In this document: positions 8,326-17,718 of the stretch, one piece after another
Numbering within the stretch: position 1 is the stretch's first letter
Layout: each line of letters starts with the position of its first letter
NCBI GenBank assembly: GCA_003023195.1
Contig: PXRX01000021.1
Coordinates: forward strand, 1-51,123
Direction of reading: 5' to 3'
Source: Halobacteriales archaeon QS_8_69_26
GTDB taxonomy: Archaea; Halobacteriota; Halobacteria; Halobacteriales; SW-7-71-33
Length of the DNA stretch: 51,123 nt
Translations under genes and position numbers: made by a program
Notes under the pieces: model-generated
Database searches by the model: none
The model's input: only the letters and a program-made list of their open reading frames with translations
Told to the model about the DNA's origin: nothing

Positions 8326-9015
8326 TCAGTCGTCGTCGGCCGCCAGTGCCTCGGCCTCCTCGCGTTCCCGCTCGCGCTCCGCGCGCTCCTCCTCGTCCTT
8401 CTTGTCCTTGATCTTTTTCATGCGGAAGATCTCCTCGCGCTCCTGCTCCTCCAGTTTCTGCTCGATGTACTCCTTGTTGGTCCGCAGTTCCGGCAGGAGC
8501 TTGAACTCCAGGGCGTTGACCCGGCGCTTGGTCTTCTCTATCTCGTCGAGCATCTTCTTCATCGCGGTCTCGACCTCGGCCGCGAGGATGACCGACTCCA
8601 GCAGTTGCTCGTAGGCCTCTGCGGCCTCGTCGATCCGGGCGGAGGTACCCATGACCCCGTAGCCGCGCTGGTCGATGGTCTTCTGGACGCTGGAGGACTC
8701 GATCTGGGGGACGACCACGCCCATGATGTTCCGGGACTCGGTGGTGATCTCCGGGTGGTCCTTCAGGGCGGCCGCGGCCCCCCGGACCGCGATGTCGCCC
8801 TCCATCGCGCGGGCCATGTCGATGGTGCGCTGGGCCTGCTCGTAGTCGTCCTCGAGGTTCGAGCGGACGTCCTGGGCCTGTTCGAGGATGTCCATGAACT
8901 CCATGATCAGCCCGTCGCGCTTCTGTTCGAGGGTGTCGTGGCCCTTCTCGGAGAGTTCGATGCGCTCCTCGATCTCCATGAGGTTCTTGCGCGTGGGCTT
9001 TACGTCCTCGGCCAT
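8326..9015 (-). CDS. atpD: A-type ATP synthase subunit D
   Basis: Central rotor stalk subunit of the archaeal A1Ao ATP synthase. It couples catalytic A3B3 rotation to the membrane ring. Seen: 229 residues, with N-terminal and C-terminal coiled coils ([37 protein letters not shown]) around a middle globular part, and a charged tail ([19 protein letters not shown]) longer than in non-halophiles. The family hallmark NALE near the C-terminal helix is present. The gene is on the same strand as the main atp run but about 4 kb downstream of atpB. An A+T-rich element at 9046-9056 suggests a promoter of its own. Confidence 0.95.
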   Translation of the reverse strand: MAEDVKPTRKNLMEIEERIELSEKGHDTLEQKRDGLIMEFMDILEQAQDVRSNLEDDYEQAQRTIDMARAMEGDIAVRGAAAALKDHPEITTESRNIMGVVVPQIESSSVQKTIDQRGYGVMGTSARIDEAAEAYEQLLESVILAAEVETAMKKMLDEIEKTKRRVNALEFKLLPELRTNKEYIEQKLEEQEREEIFRMKKIKDKKDEEERAEREREREEAEALAADDD

Positions 9016-9045
9016 GTTGTCCGGACTTGCGGGCCCGGACTGAAA

Positions 9046-9056
9046 ACGCTTTAGTT
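9046..9056 (-). promoter_or_regulatory. Promoter-like element of atpD
   Basis: Minus-strand sequence ACTAAAGCGTT precedes the atpD ATG (9015) by about 35 bases and is the only A+T-rich stretch in the intergenic space. It would let atpD be transcribed apart from the other atp genes. Confidence 0.4.
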
Positions 9057-9135
9057 ACGCCGCGATAGCCCGCTCACCGGGCGCGGGTTCCCGGGTTCGG
9101 ACCGGAGCCGCGAGGTCGCCGAGGGTGACCGCCTC

Positions 9136-9957
9136 TCAGGGTTCGAGCACGTCGGGGTGGTCGGACGTGAGGCCGTCGACGCCTTCCGCCGCGAGACGGG
9201 CGGCGTCGTCTCGCTCGTGGACGGTCCAGACGTTGACCGCCATGCCGGCCCGGTGGGCACGCTCGACGAGGTCCGGGAAGAGGAACACGTTCATCCGCTC
9301 GGGGTGGACCGCCGAGCAGCCGAGTTCGATCGCGCCCTCGAACGCGCCGCGGTTCCCCGGGAGGACGGTCCGAGCGGTCGGCGGACCACCGCGGTCGGTC
9401 ACGCGTTCCAGCACCGACTCGTCGAACGCGGACACCACCACCTCGTTCTCGACGTCCAGCACCGGGAGGGCGTCGTCGACGACGTCCTCCTTCAGTTCGA
9501 CGGTCACCCCGACCTCGGGCGGGACGGCGTCGAGGGCCTCCGCGAGGGTGGGGACGCCCTCGCCGGTCCCGAGGACGTCCAGGTCACGGAGGGTCGAGAG
9601 GTCGGTCTCGTCGACCCGGCCGCTCCCGTCGGTCGTCCGTTCGAGGGTCTCGTCGTGCATCACCACGAGTTCGCCCGAACCACACCGGCGGACGTCCATC
9701 TCGACGACGTCGGCCCGTTCGGCCGCCTGGCGGAAGGCGGTCAGGGTGTTTTCCGGGTACTCGCCGCCGAACCCGCGGTGGGCGATCAGTCGCGGGAGGT
9801 CGTCCTCGCCGACCGGGTCTACCGGCCGGACCGCTCCCGACGGGGAGCGGTCCCGTCCACCGTCCGTCCGTGGGGGCTCTCGGGCGGTGTCGACACTCCC
9901 GCGGGCACCGGCCGGCCCTGATTCTCGGGGGTCAGAGGCGTCGCTGTGGCGGGTCAT
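9136..9957 (-). CDS. Glycerophosphodiester phosphodiesterase
   Basis: Hydrolyses glycerophosphodiesters to glycerol 3-phosphate and an alcohol, in lipid turnover or phosphate salvage. Seen: 273 residues with the GDPD hallmarks LIAHRGFGGEYPENT (His60, Arg61), VEMDVR (Glu86, Asp88) and VVMHDETLERTTDG (His101), then a TIM-barrel ending GLTSDHPD. A 50-residue acidic Pro/Arg-rich N-terminal extension precedes the domain and shows no signal peptide, so a later start is possible, but no ATG lies closer. The enzyme is probably cytosolic. It sits between atpD and the halolysin gene, all on the minus strand. Known substrate range in haloarchaea would include glycerol-ether lipid headgroups; that is inference. 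Confidence 0.88.
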   Translation of the reverse strand: MTRHSDASDPRESGPAGARGSVDTAREPPRTDGGRDRSPSGAVRPVDPVGEDDLPRLIAHRGFGGEYPENTLTAFRQAAERADVVEMDVRRCGSGELVVMHDETLERTTDGSGRVDETDLSTLRDLDVLGTGEGVPTLAEALDAVPPEVGVTVELKEDVVDDALPVLDVENEVVVSAFDESVLERVTDRGGPPTARTVLPGNRGAFEGAIELGCSAVHPERMNVFLFPDLVERAHRAGMAVNVWTVHERDDAARLAAEGVDGLTSDHPDVLEP

Positions 9958-10022
9958 GAGAATGTGGGATGGATCTGGCGTGCCGGCCCGCTGGCCGGCG
10001 AGTCGGTGGGGGCCGGACGTCG

Positions 10023-11372
10023 TTACTTGCCCTTGCCGTTGCCGCCGCCCCGGGTCTGGAGGGCACCGTCCGGGTTGAGGTGGCCCCGGCCGTGGTACGG
10101 CTTGTCGCCCGGCACGTCCCTGGGATGGATCGACGTGCGCTCGAGGACGGACCGGACCTGGTTGGCGTTGTAGCCGGGGTTCTCGCTCTTGACCAGGGCG
10201 GCTGCGCCCGCGACCTGCGGGGCCGCCATGCTGGTGCCGGCCAGGTACACGTACGGGAGGAGGATGTTGAGCGGCGGAGCCGTGCTCAGCACCCAGTCGA
10301 AGACGCTGCCATCGTCACGGGTGTCGCCACCGGGCGCGCTGACGTTGACGGCGTTGGTGCCGTAGTTCGTGTAGCTGGTGGGAGTCTCGGCGGGCTCGTC
10401 GGGTTCTCCGCCGAACAGCGGGTCGAAGCCCGCGGTCGAAGTGGCGGAGACGCTCATCACGTTGGCGGCCTCGTTGGGGAGGCTGATCACGTCGCCGTCG
10501 TGCTGGAGGTCGGCGCTGTCGTTGCCGGCGGCGGCGACCAGCAGGGTCCCCTCCTTGTTCGCGTAGTTGGCGGACTTCTGGAGCACCTTGCCGTAGAAGT
10601 CGCCGAGCCCCTCCCGCGAGACGGGGTACGCGCCGAGGCTCATGTTCGCGGCGTCACAGCCGATCTCGGCGCTGTAGACCATCGCCGCGACGACGGTACC
10701 GAAGGTCGCGCCGCCGGCGTTGCCGAAGACGCGACACGAGACGAGTTCGGTCTCCGGGGCGGTGCCGGTGACCCCGAGACCGTTCGCGCCGACGGTGCCC
10801 GCGACGTGGGTGCCGTGGAACCCGATGTCGCCGGCGTCGCCGGAGTCCTCGGTGAAGTTCTTCGACAGGTCCGTGTTCACGGTCAGGTCCGGGTGGAACA
10901 CGTCGTCGCCGAAGAACGTCCCGATGCCGGTGTCGATGATCGACACGCGCGTGCCCTCGCCCTCGGTGATGTCGTGGGCGGCCGGGATGTCCTGGGCCTG
11001 CTTGTCCCACTGGGCGGGGTACAGCAGGGCGTCCTCGGCGTCCTGGATGTCGACCCCACCTTCGGGTGCGGCGAACTCGTCCTGGCGCTCGGACGGGAGG
11101 TCGAGCTGGTACACGGTGTCCGGCTCGAAGGTGCTGGCGGAACTGTCGGCCTCCAGATCCTCCTCGTTTCCACGCACGACCGCGAGGTTGATCTGGCTGA
11201 GGTCGTGGATGACCTCGGCGTCGAGGCCGCCGACATCGTTGGTTTCGACGAGGAACCGCTCGTCACTTTCCGCTGCGGTGACGGTGGTCCCCACCGCGAT
11301 GCCACCCAGTACACTTCCACTGATCGTGAGGAACCGTCGGCGGTTGACGGCCACCCCCTGATCGTCTGTCAT
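10023..11372 (-). CDS. Halolysin-type subtilisin-like serine protease (S8), Tat-exported
   Basis: Secreted serine protease of 449 residues. Seen: a Tat signal (NRRRFLTISG, residues 10-19), an I9-type propeptide region (about 35-110), and the catalytic triad SIIDTGIG (Asp147), GFHGTHVAG (His186) and LAGTSMAAP (Ser381), with oxyanion Asn283 in AAGND. The C-terminus ends soon after the domain in a Gly/Lys tail (GGGNGKGK), so the C-terminal extension found in classical halolysins is absent. The start at 11372 is set by the Tat signal and a TATA-like element 30 bases upstream. The gene is divergent from a secreted protein of unknown function and lies inside the ATP synthase locus. Confidence 0.93.
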   Translation of the reverse strand: MTDDQGVAVNRRRFLTISGSVLGGIAVGTTVTAAESDERFLVETNDVGGLDAEVIHDLSQINLAVVRGNEEDLEADSSASTFEPDTVYQLDLPSERQDEFAAPEGGVDIQDAEDALLYPAQWDKQAQDIPAAHDITEGEGTRVSIIDTGIGTFFGDDVFHPDLTVNTDLSKNFTEDSGDAGDIGFHGTHVAGTVGANGLGVTGTAPETELVSCRVFGNAGGATFGTVVAAMVYSAEIGCDAANMSLGAYPVSREGLGDFYGKVLQKSANYANKEGTLLVAAAGNDSADLQHDGDVISLPNEAANVMSVSATSTAGFDPLFGGEPDEPAETPTSYTNYGTNAVNVSAPGGDTRDDGSVFDWVLSTAPPLNILLPYVYLAGTSMAAPQVAGAAALVKSENPGYNANQVRSVLERTSIHPRDVPGDKPYHGRGHLNPDGALQTRGGGNGKGK

Positions 11373-11397
11373 ACGATACCCAAATGTGGAACCTGCC

Positions 11398-11453
11398 ATT
11401 AAAAACTTTCGCTATAAATTGCACAAAACAAAGTCCGAAAGCTATTAATATTA
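11398..11453. promoter_or_regulatory. Divergent promoter region between protease and secreted protein
   Basis: This 100-base gap (11373-11472) is one of the few A+T-rich stretches. The element ATTAAAAAC (11398-11406) is about 30 bases from the protease start at 11372. The element CTATTAATATTA (11442-11453) is about 26 bases from the ATG at 11473. Both fit leaderless starts. GCTATTAATATTAGC (11441-11455) is a near-palindrome and could also bind a regulator. Confidence 0.55.
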
Positions 11454-11472
11454 GCGATTAGGATACGGATCT

Positions 11473-12696
11473 ATGCCTTCCAGACGAGATGGGGGTGGCT
11501 CGGAGAAGAGCGGAACGAAAAGCAAGCTGGCCGGAGCCAGCGTGGCCGCGACGGCCGTATCGGCCGTCGCCGGCGTAGCCTCGGCGAACGGGTCGGTGGG
11601 TGGGTGGCTGTTCGACCCCAGCGCCGTCGGCCCCGAAGACGCTACCGGCTTCGCGGAGATCGACGTGGCCGCCATGCGCGAGCACGACGACCTCCTCGAA
11701 CTAGACGAGTCCGACGTCCGCAACGCCTGGACGTCCGACGGCGCCGACTCCGTCGACGCGATGATCGACGACGTCGCCGACCGCGTCGACTTCCGCCTGC
11801 GCGACGCGAAGACGGCGATCGACCAGAGCGGCGTCGCCGCCGAGGACGTCGACCGCGTCGCCGCGATCGGCTCCTCGCGGGTCGGCGGCGACGGCAGCAT
11901 CGGTGGGGTCGTCGTCGAAGGGTCGGTCTCCGGCCCCGACGTCGTCGAGGGCCTCAACCAGGTCACGGAGATGGACTCCGTCAGCAGCGCCGACGAGTAC
12001 GACCGCTACAGCGTGAGCGACGCCGACCTTGAGGGCGACGTCGTCGTGGCGGCCTCGGAGGGGCGCGTCATCGCCGGCGGCACCGGCGACGTCGACGCCA
12101 GCGGTGCCGACATCATCAACCAGCTGATCGACGCACACGACGGCAACGTGGCTCGGTTCGGCCCGGAGAGCTCCTACAGCGGCGACATCTTCGCCGAACT
12201 CGACACCGCGGGCGTCGCGGGCGTCGAGTGGAAGTACTCCGGCGAGTCGTCGAACCTCGTCCCCGACCACGCCGAGAGCGCGGTCGAGGCGAAAGGGTTC
12301 GTTCCCGACGACGTCGACGCCGGCACGTTCACCGAGGGCGTCGGTGCCGTCGCCGTCGGCGTCGACCCGTCCGGTCCGCGCGCCGCCGGCGTCGTCGCCT
12401 ACGACGGCGACGCGCCCGTCGCCGCCGCCCAGGACACCCTCTCGATGCTCCAGGACGACTACCCCGAGAAGTTCGACGACGTCGACGTCTCGGTCGAGGG
12501 TAGCGGCAACCTGCTCGTCGTCGAGGCGAGCACCACCGCCGACGCGCTGAAGGACGCCCAGGCCGACCTGAAGGTGCGGTCGGAGTCCGCCGGCACCCTG
12601 CGCCGCGGCGTCACGGTCTCGGCGCTCCCCACCCTCAAGGGCGCGGCCTGGACCGTCAAGAACTACTGGAACTCCTTCGTCGACAACTACATCTAA
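11473..12696 (+). CDS. Secreted haloarchaeal protein, unknown function
   Basis: A 407-residue acidic protein. Seen: a Sec-like signal (SKLAGASVAATAVSAVAGVASA, cleavage after ASA near residue 38; no twin arginine before the core) and then two similar alpha/beta halves. Each half has an alternating pattern: AAIGSSRVGGDGSIGGVVVEG / VVVAASEGRVIAGG in the first, and GVGAVAVGVDP / NLLVVEASTTADALKDAQ in the second. No enzyme motif or membrane anchor is apparent. The 3' end is followed by a hairpin at 12798. Divergence from the protease with overlapping promoters suggests co-regulation; it could be a protease inhibitor, substrate or surface partner. I do not recognise the family. Confidence 0.75.
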   Translation: MPSRRDGGGSEKSGTKSKLAGASVAATAVSAVAGVASANGSVGGWLFDPSAVGPEDATGFAEIDVAAMREHDDLLELDESDVRNAWTSDGADSVDAMIDDVADRVDFRLRDAKTAIDQSGVAAEDVDRVAAIGSSRVGGDGSIGGVVVEGSVSGPDVVEGLNQVTEMDSVSSADEYDRYSVSDADLEGDVVVAASEGRVIAGGTGDVDASGADIINQLIDAHDGNVARFGPESSYSGDIFAELDTAGVAGVEWKYSGESSNLVPDHAESAVEAKGFVPDDVDAGTFTEGVGAVAVGVDPSGPRAAGVVAYDGDAPVAAAQDTLSMLQDDYPEKFDDVDVSVEGSGNLLVVEASTTADALKDAQADLKVRSESAGTLRRGVTVSALPTLKGAAWTVKNYWNSFVDNYI

Positions 12697-13030
12697 CGGG
12701 GCCGATCCGGGACCGACCGCGGTCACCGGACCTCGAACGCCCCCGTCACCGGTCGACGCCCGTCGACCCGGTGTCGGTGATCCACTACCCACAGCGGGTC
12801 GTCGGGTGACCCGACGACTGCGGGTTTCTCTCTTTCGTCAACGCCCCGTGCGACCGCTATCGTCGTGAATCGGCCGCCCTCTCCGGGCTGGTGCGGTCGC
12901 TACGCGGATCGTTCGAGACGTCGAGAACGAAGTCGGGATCCACGGACCGGTCCGGGATCGGTCAGTCGTCGGCTCGCACCGCCGAGATTGCAGTTCGGTG
13001 CGCCTCACAGCGTTCGGCGCACGTCACCGA
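12697..13030. other. Gap between secreted protein gene and atpB
   Basis: 334 bases without a supported gene. Apart from the hairpin at 12798 I see nothing conserved; the open frames here are arginine-rich shadows. The two flanking genes converge, so no promoter is required. Confidence 0.6.
12798..12835 (+). terminator. Hairpin with T-rich tail after the secreted protein gene
   Basis: Perfect 10-base arms GTCGTCGGGT (12798-12807) and ACCCGACGAC (12809-12818), with a one-base centre, are followed by TGCGGGTTTCTCTCTTTC. It lies about 100 bases after the stop at 12696 and may end that transcript. Confidence 0.45.
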
Positions 13031-14494
13031 TCAATCGTCGGCGGTGGCCTCCACCTGCTCCGACTCCCCGTAGTACGTCTCGATGTAGTCCTCGTCGATC
13101 CGGTAGAGGTCATCCTCGGGGAGCATCGACAGGAGGTCCCAGGCCGTGTCGAGGGTCTCGTCGATGGTCCGGGTGGTGTCGAAGCCCTGGTCGACGAACT
13201 CCTCCTCGAACCGGTCGGCGAAGTCGAGCAGGCGGTTCTGGCGCTCGTCGAGCGCCTCGCGGCCGACGATGTTCTCCAGGGCGCGCAGGTCGTCGCCCTC
13301 GGCGTAGGAGGCGTACAGCTGGGCCTGGACGTCGGCGTGGTCCTCGCGGGTCAGGCCCTCGCCGATCCCCTCGTCCTGCAGGCGCGACAGGGAGGGCAGG
13401 ACCTGGATCGGCGGCTTGATCCCCTGGCTGTTGAGGTCCCGGTTGACGTAGATCTGCCCCTCCGTGATGTAGCCGGTCAGGTCCGGGATGGGGTGGGTGT
13501 CGTCGTCGCCGGGCATCGTGAGGATGGGGATCTGGGTGATGGAGCCGTCCTCGCCCTTGATGCGGCCGGCCCGCTCGTAGATCTGGGCGAGGTCGGTGTA
13601 CATGTACCCGGGGTAGCCGCGCCGACCGGGCACCTCCTCGCGGGCGGCACCGATCTCCCGGAGCGCCTCGCAGTAGTTGGTCATGTCCGTGAGGATGACC
13701 AGGACGTGGTAGTCGTGGTCGAACGCGAGGTACTCCGCGGTCGTCAGCGCCAGCCGCGGGGTGACCGTCCGCTCGACGGCCGGGTCGTCCGCGAGGTTCA
13801 TGAACACGACCGACCGCTCCAGGGCGCCGGTGCGCTCGAAGTCGTCCATGAACTCGTTGGCCTCCTCGGCGGTGATGCCCATCGCGGCGAAGACGACGGC
13901 GAACTCCGACCCCTCCTCGCCGCCTCGCGGCTCCCCGCCGTCGCCGCTCGGCCGGTCCGAGGCCTCGGCGGCCTCGCTCTCCTCCTCGGGGACGGTCGCC
14001 TGCCGGGCGATCTGCAGGGCGAGTTCGTTGTGGGGCAGGCCCGACCCCGAGAACAGGGGAAGCTTCTGGCCCCGCACGAGGGTGTTCATCCCGTCGATGG
14101 CGGAGACGCCGGTCTGGATGAACTCCCGGGGGAACTCCCGGGCCGTGGGGTTGATCGCCGCGCCGACGATGTTCCGGCGCTCCTCGGGGACGATGTCGGG
14201 GCCGCCGTCGATGGGGTTGCCCGACCCGTCGAGCACCCGCCCGAGCAGGTCCTCGGTGACGGGCATCTTCATGGTCTCGCCCAGGAACCGCACCGAGGAC
14301 TGCCGGTCGATCCCCTCGGTGCCCTCGAACACCTGGATCGAGACGATGTCGTCGGCGGTTTCGAGCACCTGGCCGCGCCGCGTGTCGCCGCTGGGGGTCT
14401 CGATCTCGACGATCTCGTTGTAGCTGATCGGCTCGTCCACCTCGGCGAACACCAGCGGACCGCTGATCTCCGTGATAGTCCGGTATTCCTTCAT
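13031..14494 (-). CDS. atpB: A-type ATP synthase subunit B (regulatory)
   Basis: Non-catalytic nucleotide-binding subunit of the A1 head. Seen: 487 residues starting [19 protein letters not shown], the degenerate P-loop region [18 protein letters not shown] typical of subunit [51 protein letters not shown], and a C-terminal helical domain. Between residues about 170 and 196 there is an acidic Gly/Ser-rich insertion; the haloarchaeal family has an acidic insert at this place but here it looks long. The start is 2 bases after the atpA stop, so translation may be coupled. The last 20 residues ([12 protein letters not shown]) are acidic. Last gene of the contiguous atp run. Confidence 0.97.
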   Translation of the reverse strand: MKEYRTITEISGPLVFAEVDEPISYNEIVEIETPSGDTRRGQVLETADDIVSIQVFEGTEGIDRQSSVRFLGETMKMPVTEDLLGRVLDGSGNPIDGGPDIVPEERRNIVGAAINPTAREFPREFIQTGVSAIDGMNTLVRGQKLPLFSGSGLPHNELALQIARQATVPEEESEAAEASDRPSGDGGEPRGGEEGSEFAVVFAAMGITAEEANEFMDDFERTGALERSVVFMNLADDPAVERTVTPRLALTTAEYLAFDHDYHVLVILTDMTNYCEALREIGAAREEVPGRRGYPGYMYTDLAQIYERAGRIKGEDGSITQIPILTMPGDDDTHPIPDLTGYITEGQIYVNRDLNSQGIKPPIQVLPSLSRLQDEGIGEGLTREDHADVQAQLYASYAEGDDLRALENIVGREALDERQNRLLDFADRFEEEFVDQGFDTTRTIDETLDTAWDLLSMLPEDDLYRIDEDYIETYYGESEQVEATADD

Positions 14495-14496
14495 TG

Positions 14497-16269
14497 TCAG
14501 TACAGCTCCCGGAGCTGTTGGGTGATGTTCTCCTCGACTTGCTCGACCATCGGCTCCCAGTCCTCCTCGGTGCCGATCCGGTTGAGCCGCGGGGCCGCGT
14601 CGATGTCGGTTATCTCCTCGACGGGCACCCCGGCGTCCAGCGCGTCGAAGGCCTCGTCGTTGAACGTCTTGATCGCGCCGAGGATGGCGTAGGTCTTCTC
14701 GGGCGGGCAGTACCGGTCGACGTCGTGGAAGGCGTTCTGCTGGAGGAACGCTTCCCGGATGTACCGGGCGACCTCGAGGGTGAGCCGCTGGTCCTCCGGC
14801 AGGGCGTCCTTCCCGACCAGTTCGACGATCTCCTGGAGTTCGGTCTCCTCGTCGAGGGTGTCGACGCCCCACTGGCGCAGCGTCGCCCAGTCGTCGGCGA
14901 CGTTGTCCTCGAACCAGGGGTCGAGCTGTTCCCGGTACAGCGAGTAGGAGTCGTTCCAGTTGATCGCCGGGAAGTGACGCCGTTCCGCCAGATCGGAGTC
15001 CAGCGCCCAGAACGTCTTGACGATGCGCAGGGTGTTCTGGGTGACCGGCTCGGAGAAGTCACCGCCCGGCGGGGAGACGGCCCCGATGACCGAGATGGAG
15101 CCCTCGGTGCCGTTGACGTTCTCGAAGTAGCCGGCCCGCTCGTAGAACTGCGAGAGGCGGGCGGCCAGGTAGGCGGGGTAGCCCTCCTCGCCGGGCATCT
15201 CCTCCAGCCGGCTGGAAATTTCGCGCATGGCCTCGGCCCACCGCGAGGTGGAGTCGGCCATCAGCGCCACGTCGTAGCCCATGTCGCGGTAGAACTCCGC
15301 GATGGTGATGCCCGTGTACACGCAGGACTCGCGGGCCGCGACGGGCATGTTCGAGGTGTTGGCGATGAGGCAGGTCCGGGCCATCAGGGGGTTGCCCGTC
15401 TTCGGGTCGGGCAGTTCGGGGAAGTCCTCGATGACCTCGGTCATCTCGTTGCCGCGCTCGCCACACCCGACGTAGATGACGATGTCGGCGTCGGCGAACT
15501 TCGCCAGCGACTGCTGGGTCACCGTCTTCCCCGACCCGAACGGTCCCGGAATCGCGGCGGTCCCGCCCTTCGCGAGCGGGAACAGCCCGTCCAGGATCCG
15601 CTGGCCGCTGACCAGGGGGATCCGTGGCGTGCGCTTGTCGACGGTGGGCCGGGGTTCGCGAACCGGCCACTCCTGGCGCATCGAGATTTCGGCGCCGGTG
15701 TCGAGTTCGACGACCGTCTCCTCGACGGTGAAGCTCCCCGACTCGACGCCGGTGACCTCGGCGGTCTCGCCCTCGTCGAGGGCGTCGGGCGGGACCATCA
15801 CCTTGTGGTCGATGGTGATCGTCTCCTCGACTTCACCCAGCACCGCGCCGGGGCCGACCTCGTCGCCGACCTCGACGCTCGGCTCGAAGTCCCAGGTCCT
15901 CTCCAGGTCGATCCCGGGCGCGTCGACGCCGCGGTCGAGGAACGCGCCCATCTGGTCCTCCAGTACCGTCAGCGGGCGCTGGACGCCGTCGTAGATGGAG
16001 TCCAGCATTCCGGGCCCCAGGTCGACGGTGAGCGGTTCGCCGGTGTTCTCGACGGGTTCGCCCGGCGAGACGCCGGAGGTCTCCTCGTAGACCTGGATGG
16101 TCGTTCGTTCGCCCTCTATCTCGATGACCTCGCCCATCAGCCCCTCGTCGCCGACGTAGACGACGTCGTTCATCCGCGCGTCGAGTCCCGTCGCCGTGAC
16201 GACGGGGCCGCTGATCCGCGATATCGTGCCGTCCTCTCGGACGTCGTCGGTCTGTGTCGCCTGACTCAT
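14497..16269 (-). CDS. atpA: A-type ATP synthase subunit A (catalytic)
   Basis: Catalytic subunit of the A1 head, which makes or hydrolyses ATP. Seen: 590 residues; P-loop GPFGSGKTV (about 242-250); the A-subunit-specific non-homologous region (about 110-200, [19 protein letters not shown] type); [51 protein letters not shown]; and [18 protein letters not shown]. All are hallmarks of archaeal/vacuolar A subunits, and no intein is present. The gene is 85 bases after atpF and 2 bases before atpB. Sits in the cytoplasmic head and binds ADP plus phosphate at the A/B interfaces. Confidence 0.97.
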   Translation of the reverse strand: MSQATQTDDVREDGTISRISGPVVTATGLDARMNDVVYVGDEGLMGEVIEIEGERTTIQVYEETSGVSPGEPVENTGEPLTVDLGPGMLDSIYDGVQRPLTVLEDQMGAFLDRGVDAPGIDLERTWDFEPSVEVGDEVGPGAVLGEVEETITIDHKVMVPPDALDEGETAEVTGVESGSFTVEETVVELDTGAEISMRQEWPVREPRPTVDKRTPRIPLVSGQRILDGLFPLAKGGTAAIPGPFGSGKTVTQQSLAKFADADIVIYVGCGERGNEMTEVIEDFPELPDPKTGNPLMARTCLIANTSNMPVAARESCVYTGITIAEFYRDMGYDVALMADSTSRWAEAMREISSRLEEMPGEEGYPAYLAARLSQFYERAGYFENVNGTEGSISVIGAVSPPGGDFSEPVTQNTLRIVKTFWALDSDLAERRHFPAINWNDSYSLYREQLDPWFEDNVADDWATLRQWGVDTLDEETELQEIVELVGKDALPEDQRLTLEVARYIREAFLQQNAFHDVDRYCPPEKTYAILGAIKTFNDEAFDALDAGVPVEEITDIDAAPRLNRIGTEEDWEPMVEQVEENITQQLRELY

Positions 16270-16354
16270 GTATTGTGATTTCGTGCGTGTTGCTACCGTG
16301 AGCGGCGGTTAGTAGCTGTCGGTTCGGCCGACGAGCGACCCCGTGGGCCGCTCG

Positions 16355-16672
16355 CTACTCGTCCATCAGGTCGATCCCGATGGCGCGTTTGATCTGGTCG
16401 CGCAGCCCCGCGCCGCCGCCACCGCCGAGCGTCACGACCACGGGGTCGACGCCCGCCTCGACTCGCTCGCGGACGTCCCGCGAGAGGTGGTCGAGGTCCT
16501 CGTCGTGCATGACGACGATGCCGACCGACTCGTCGTCGAGCACCCGGTCGACGGCGTCGTCGAGGCGCTCCGATTTCTCGTCGTCCGGGACGTTCTCGAA
16601 GGTCCGGACCCCCGCCAGCCGGAAACCGGTGGTGAACTCGGGACTGCCGACGATGGCGATCTCCTTGCTCAT
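16355..16672 (-). CDS. atpF: A-type ATP synthase subunit F
   Basis: Small rotor subunit that packs on subunit D and modulates ATPase activity. Seen: 105 residues beginning MSKEIAIVGSPEFTTGFRLAGV, the family start, with SVGIVVMHDEDLDHL and a Gly-rich loop GGGGGAGLRDQIKRAIGIDL near the C-terminus. It overlaps the 3' end of atpC by four bases, so translation is likely coupled. Confidence 0.95.
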   Translation of the reverse strand: MSKEIAIVGSPEFTTGFRLAGVRTFENVPDDEKSERLDDAVDRVLDDESVGIVVMHDEDLDHLSRDVRERVEAGVDPVVVTLGGGGGAGLRDQIKRAIGIDLMDE

Positions 16673-17718
16673 ATCGTGACCAGCTCCGATTCGATCTCCT
16701 CGGGCGGGAGCCCTGCCTCCTTGGCGCGGGCTATCGCCCGGACGTTCTTGACCTCGCGCTCCTTGGCCAGGACGTACGCGAGCACCGGGCAGATCGACAG
16801 CGGGTAGAGGTTCGAGAGCCGGTCCGAGTACTCCAGCAGTGCGGCCTCGATGGCGTTCTCGAACCCGATGAGGCTCTCGGCCGCCGCCAGGTCGTCCAGG
16901 GCCTCCTCCAGGTCGTCGCCGTAGGGGCTCTCGCGCACCCGGGCGACCAGTTCGTCGGCGTTGTCCCGGATCGACGACAGCTCCGTCGGGGTGAACAGCC
17001 GGCCCCCGTCGATGTAGTACTCGGCCGGGTCGATGTCGGCCCCGCTGCGGGCCAGCCGCAGCGCGTTGCGGACGTTCCGGAAGTCGATCTCCGCCTGGAG
17101 GAACTCGACGTACAGCTTCGTTGCCTCGTCGTCGCCCTCCAGGTCGCCCAGCAGGTTCTCGTAGAACGCGCGGTCGACGGCGTTCTCCAGTGGAACCAGG
17201 CTGTTGTACCCCTCGTACTCGCCCAGCGCCTCGGCCAGTCCCGGCCCGAACACCGTCCCCTCGAGGACCTCGACGAGGTCCTCGACGCTCGTAGCGTCGA
17301 GCATCCGCCCGATCAGGCGGTCGTCGAACTCGCCGGCCCGGATCAGGTCGGACTCTATCTCCTCGCGCTCCGCGCCCGAGTAGATCCCCCGGAGGACCGT
17401 CTTGACGTTCCAGGCGTCGAACTTCCGGAGGTAGCGTGCGACCAGGTCGTAGAGCCGCCCGTCGGCGAACCGCAACAGGTCGTCGAAGTGCTTCGCGAGG
17501 TTGCGGTTCAGGGCGTACTCGATGAGGTCGACGCCGCCGTGGCGGGCCCCGAGTTCGTTGATTTCGGCCTCGTACTCGGTCTCCTCCATCCGACGGGCGA
17601 TCCCGCCCGGCCCCATCTTCACGAGGTCCCGGTACTCGTCGTCGTCGAAGAGCTTCGCGCGCCGGGCCCGGACCCGTGCGTTGACGTACTCCGGGTTGGA
17701 GGCGCCGCTTGCGCTCAT
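16669..17718 (-). CDS. atpC: A-type ATP synthase subunit C
   Basis: Funnel-shaped subunit (V-type d/AC39 family) that joins the central stalk to the membrane c ring. Seen: 349 residues, mainly alpha-helical, with YVNARVRARRAKLFDDDEYRDLVKM at the start and the duplicated three-helix pattern of the family (LRFADGRLYDLVARYLRKFD ... VEFLQAEIDFRNVRNALRLA). No signal or membrane segments. Overlaps atpE by four bases and atpF by four bases, indicating one transcript with coupled translation. Confidence 0.95.
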   Translation of the reverse strand: MSASGASNPEYVNARVRARRAKLFDDDEYRDLVKMGPGGIARRMEETEYEAEINELGARHGGVDLIEYALNRNLAKHFDDLLRFADGRLYDLVARYLRKFDAWNVKTVLRGIYSGAEREEIESDLIRAGEFDDRLIGRMLDATSVEDLVEVLEGTVFGPGLAEALGEYEGYNSLVPLENAVDRAFYENLLGDLEGDDEATKLYVEFLQAEIDFRNVRNALRLARSGADIDPAEYYIDGGRLFTPTELSSIRDNADELVARVRESPYGDDLEEALDDLAAAESLIGFENAIEAALLEYSDRLSNLYPLSICPVLAYVLAKEREVKNVRAIARAKEAGLPPEEIESELVTI

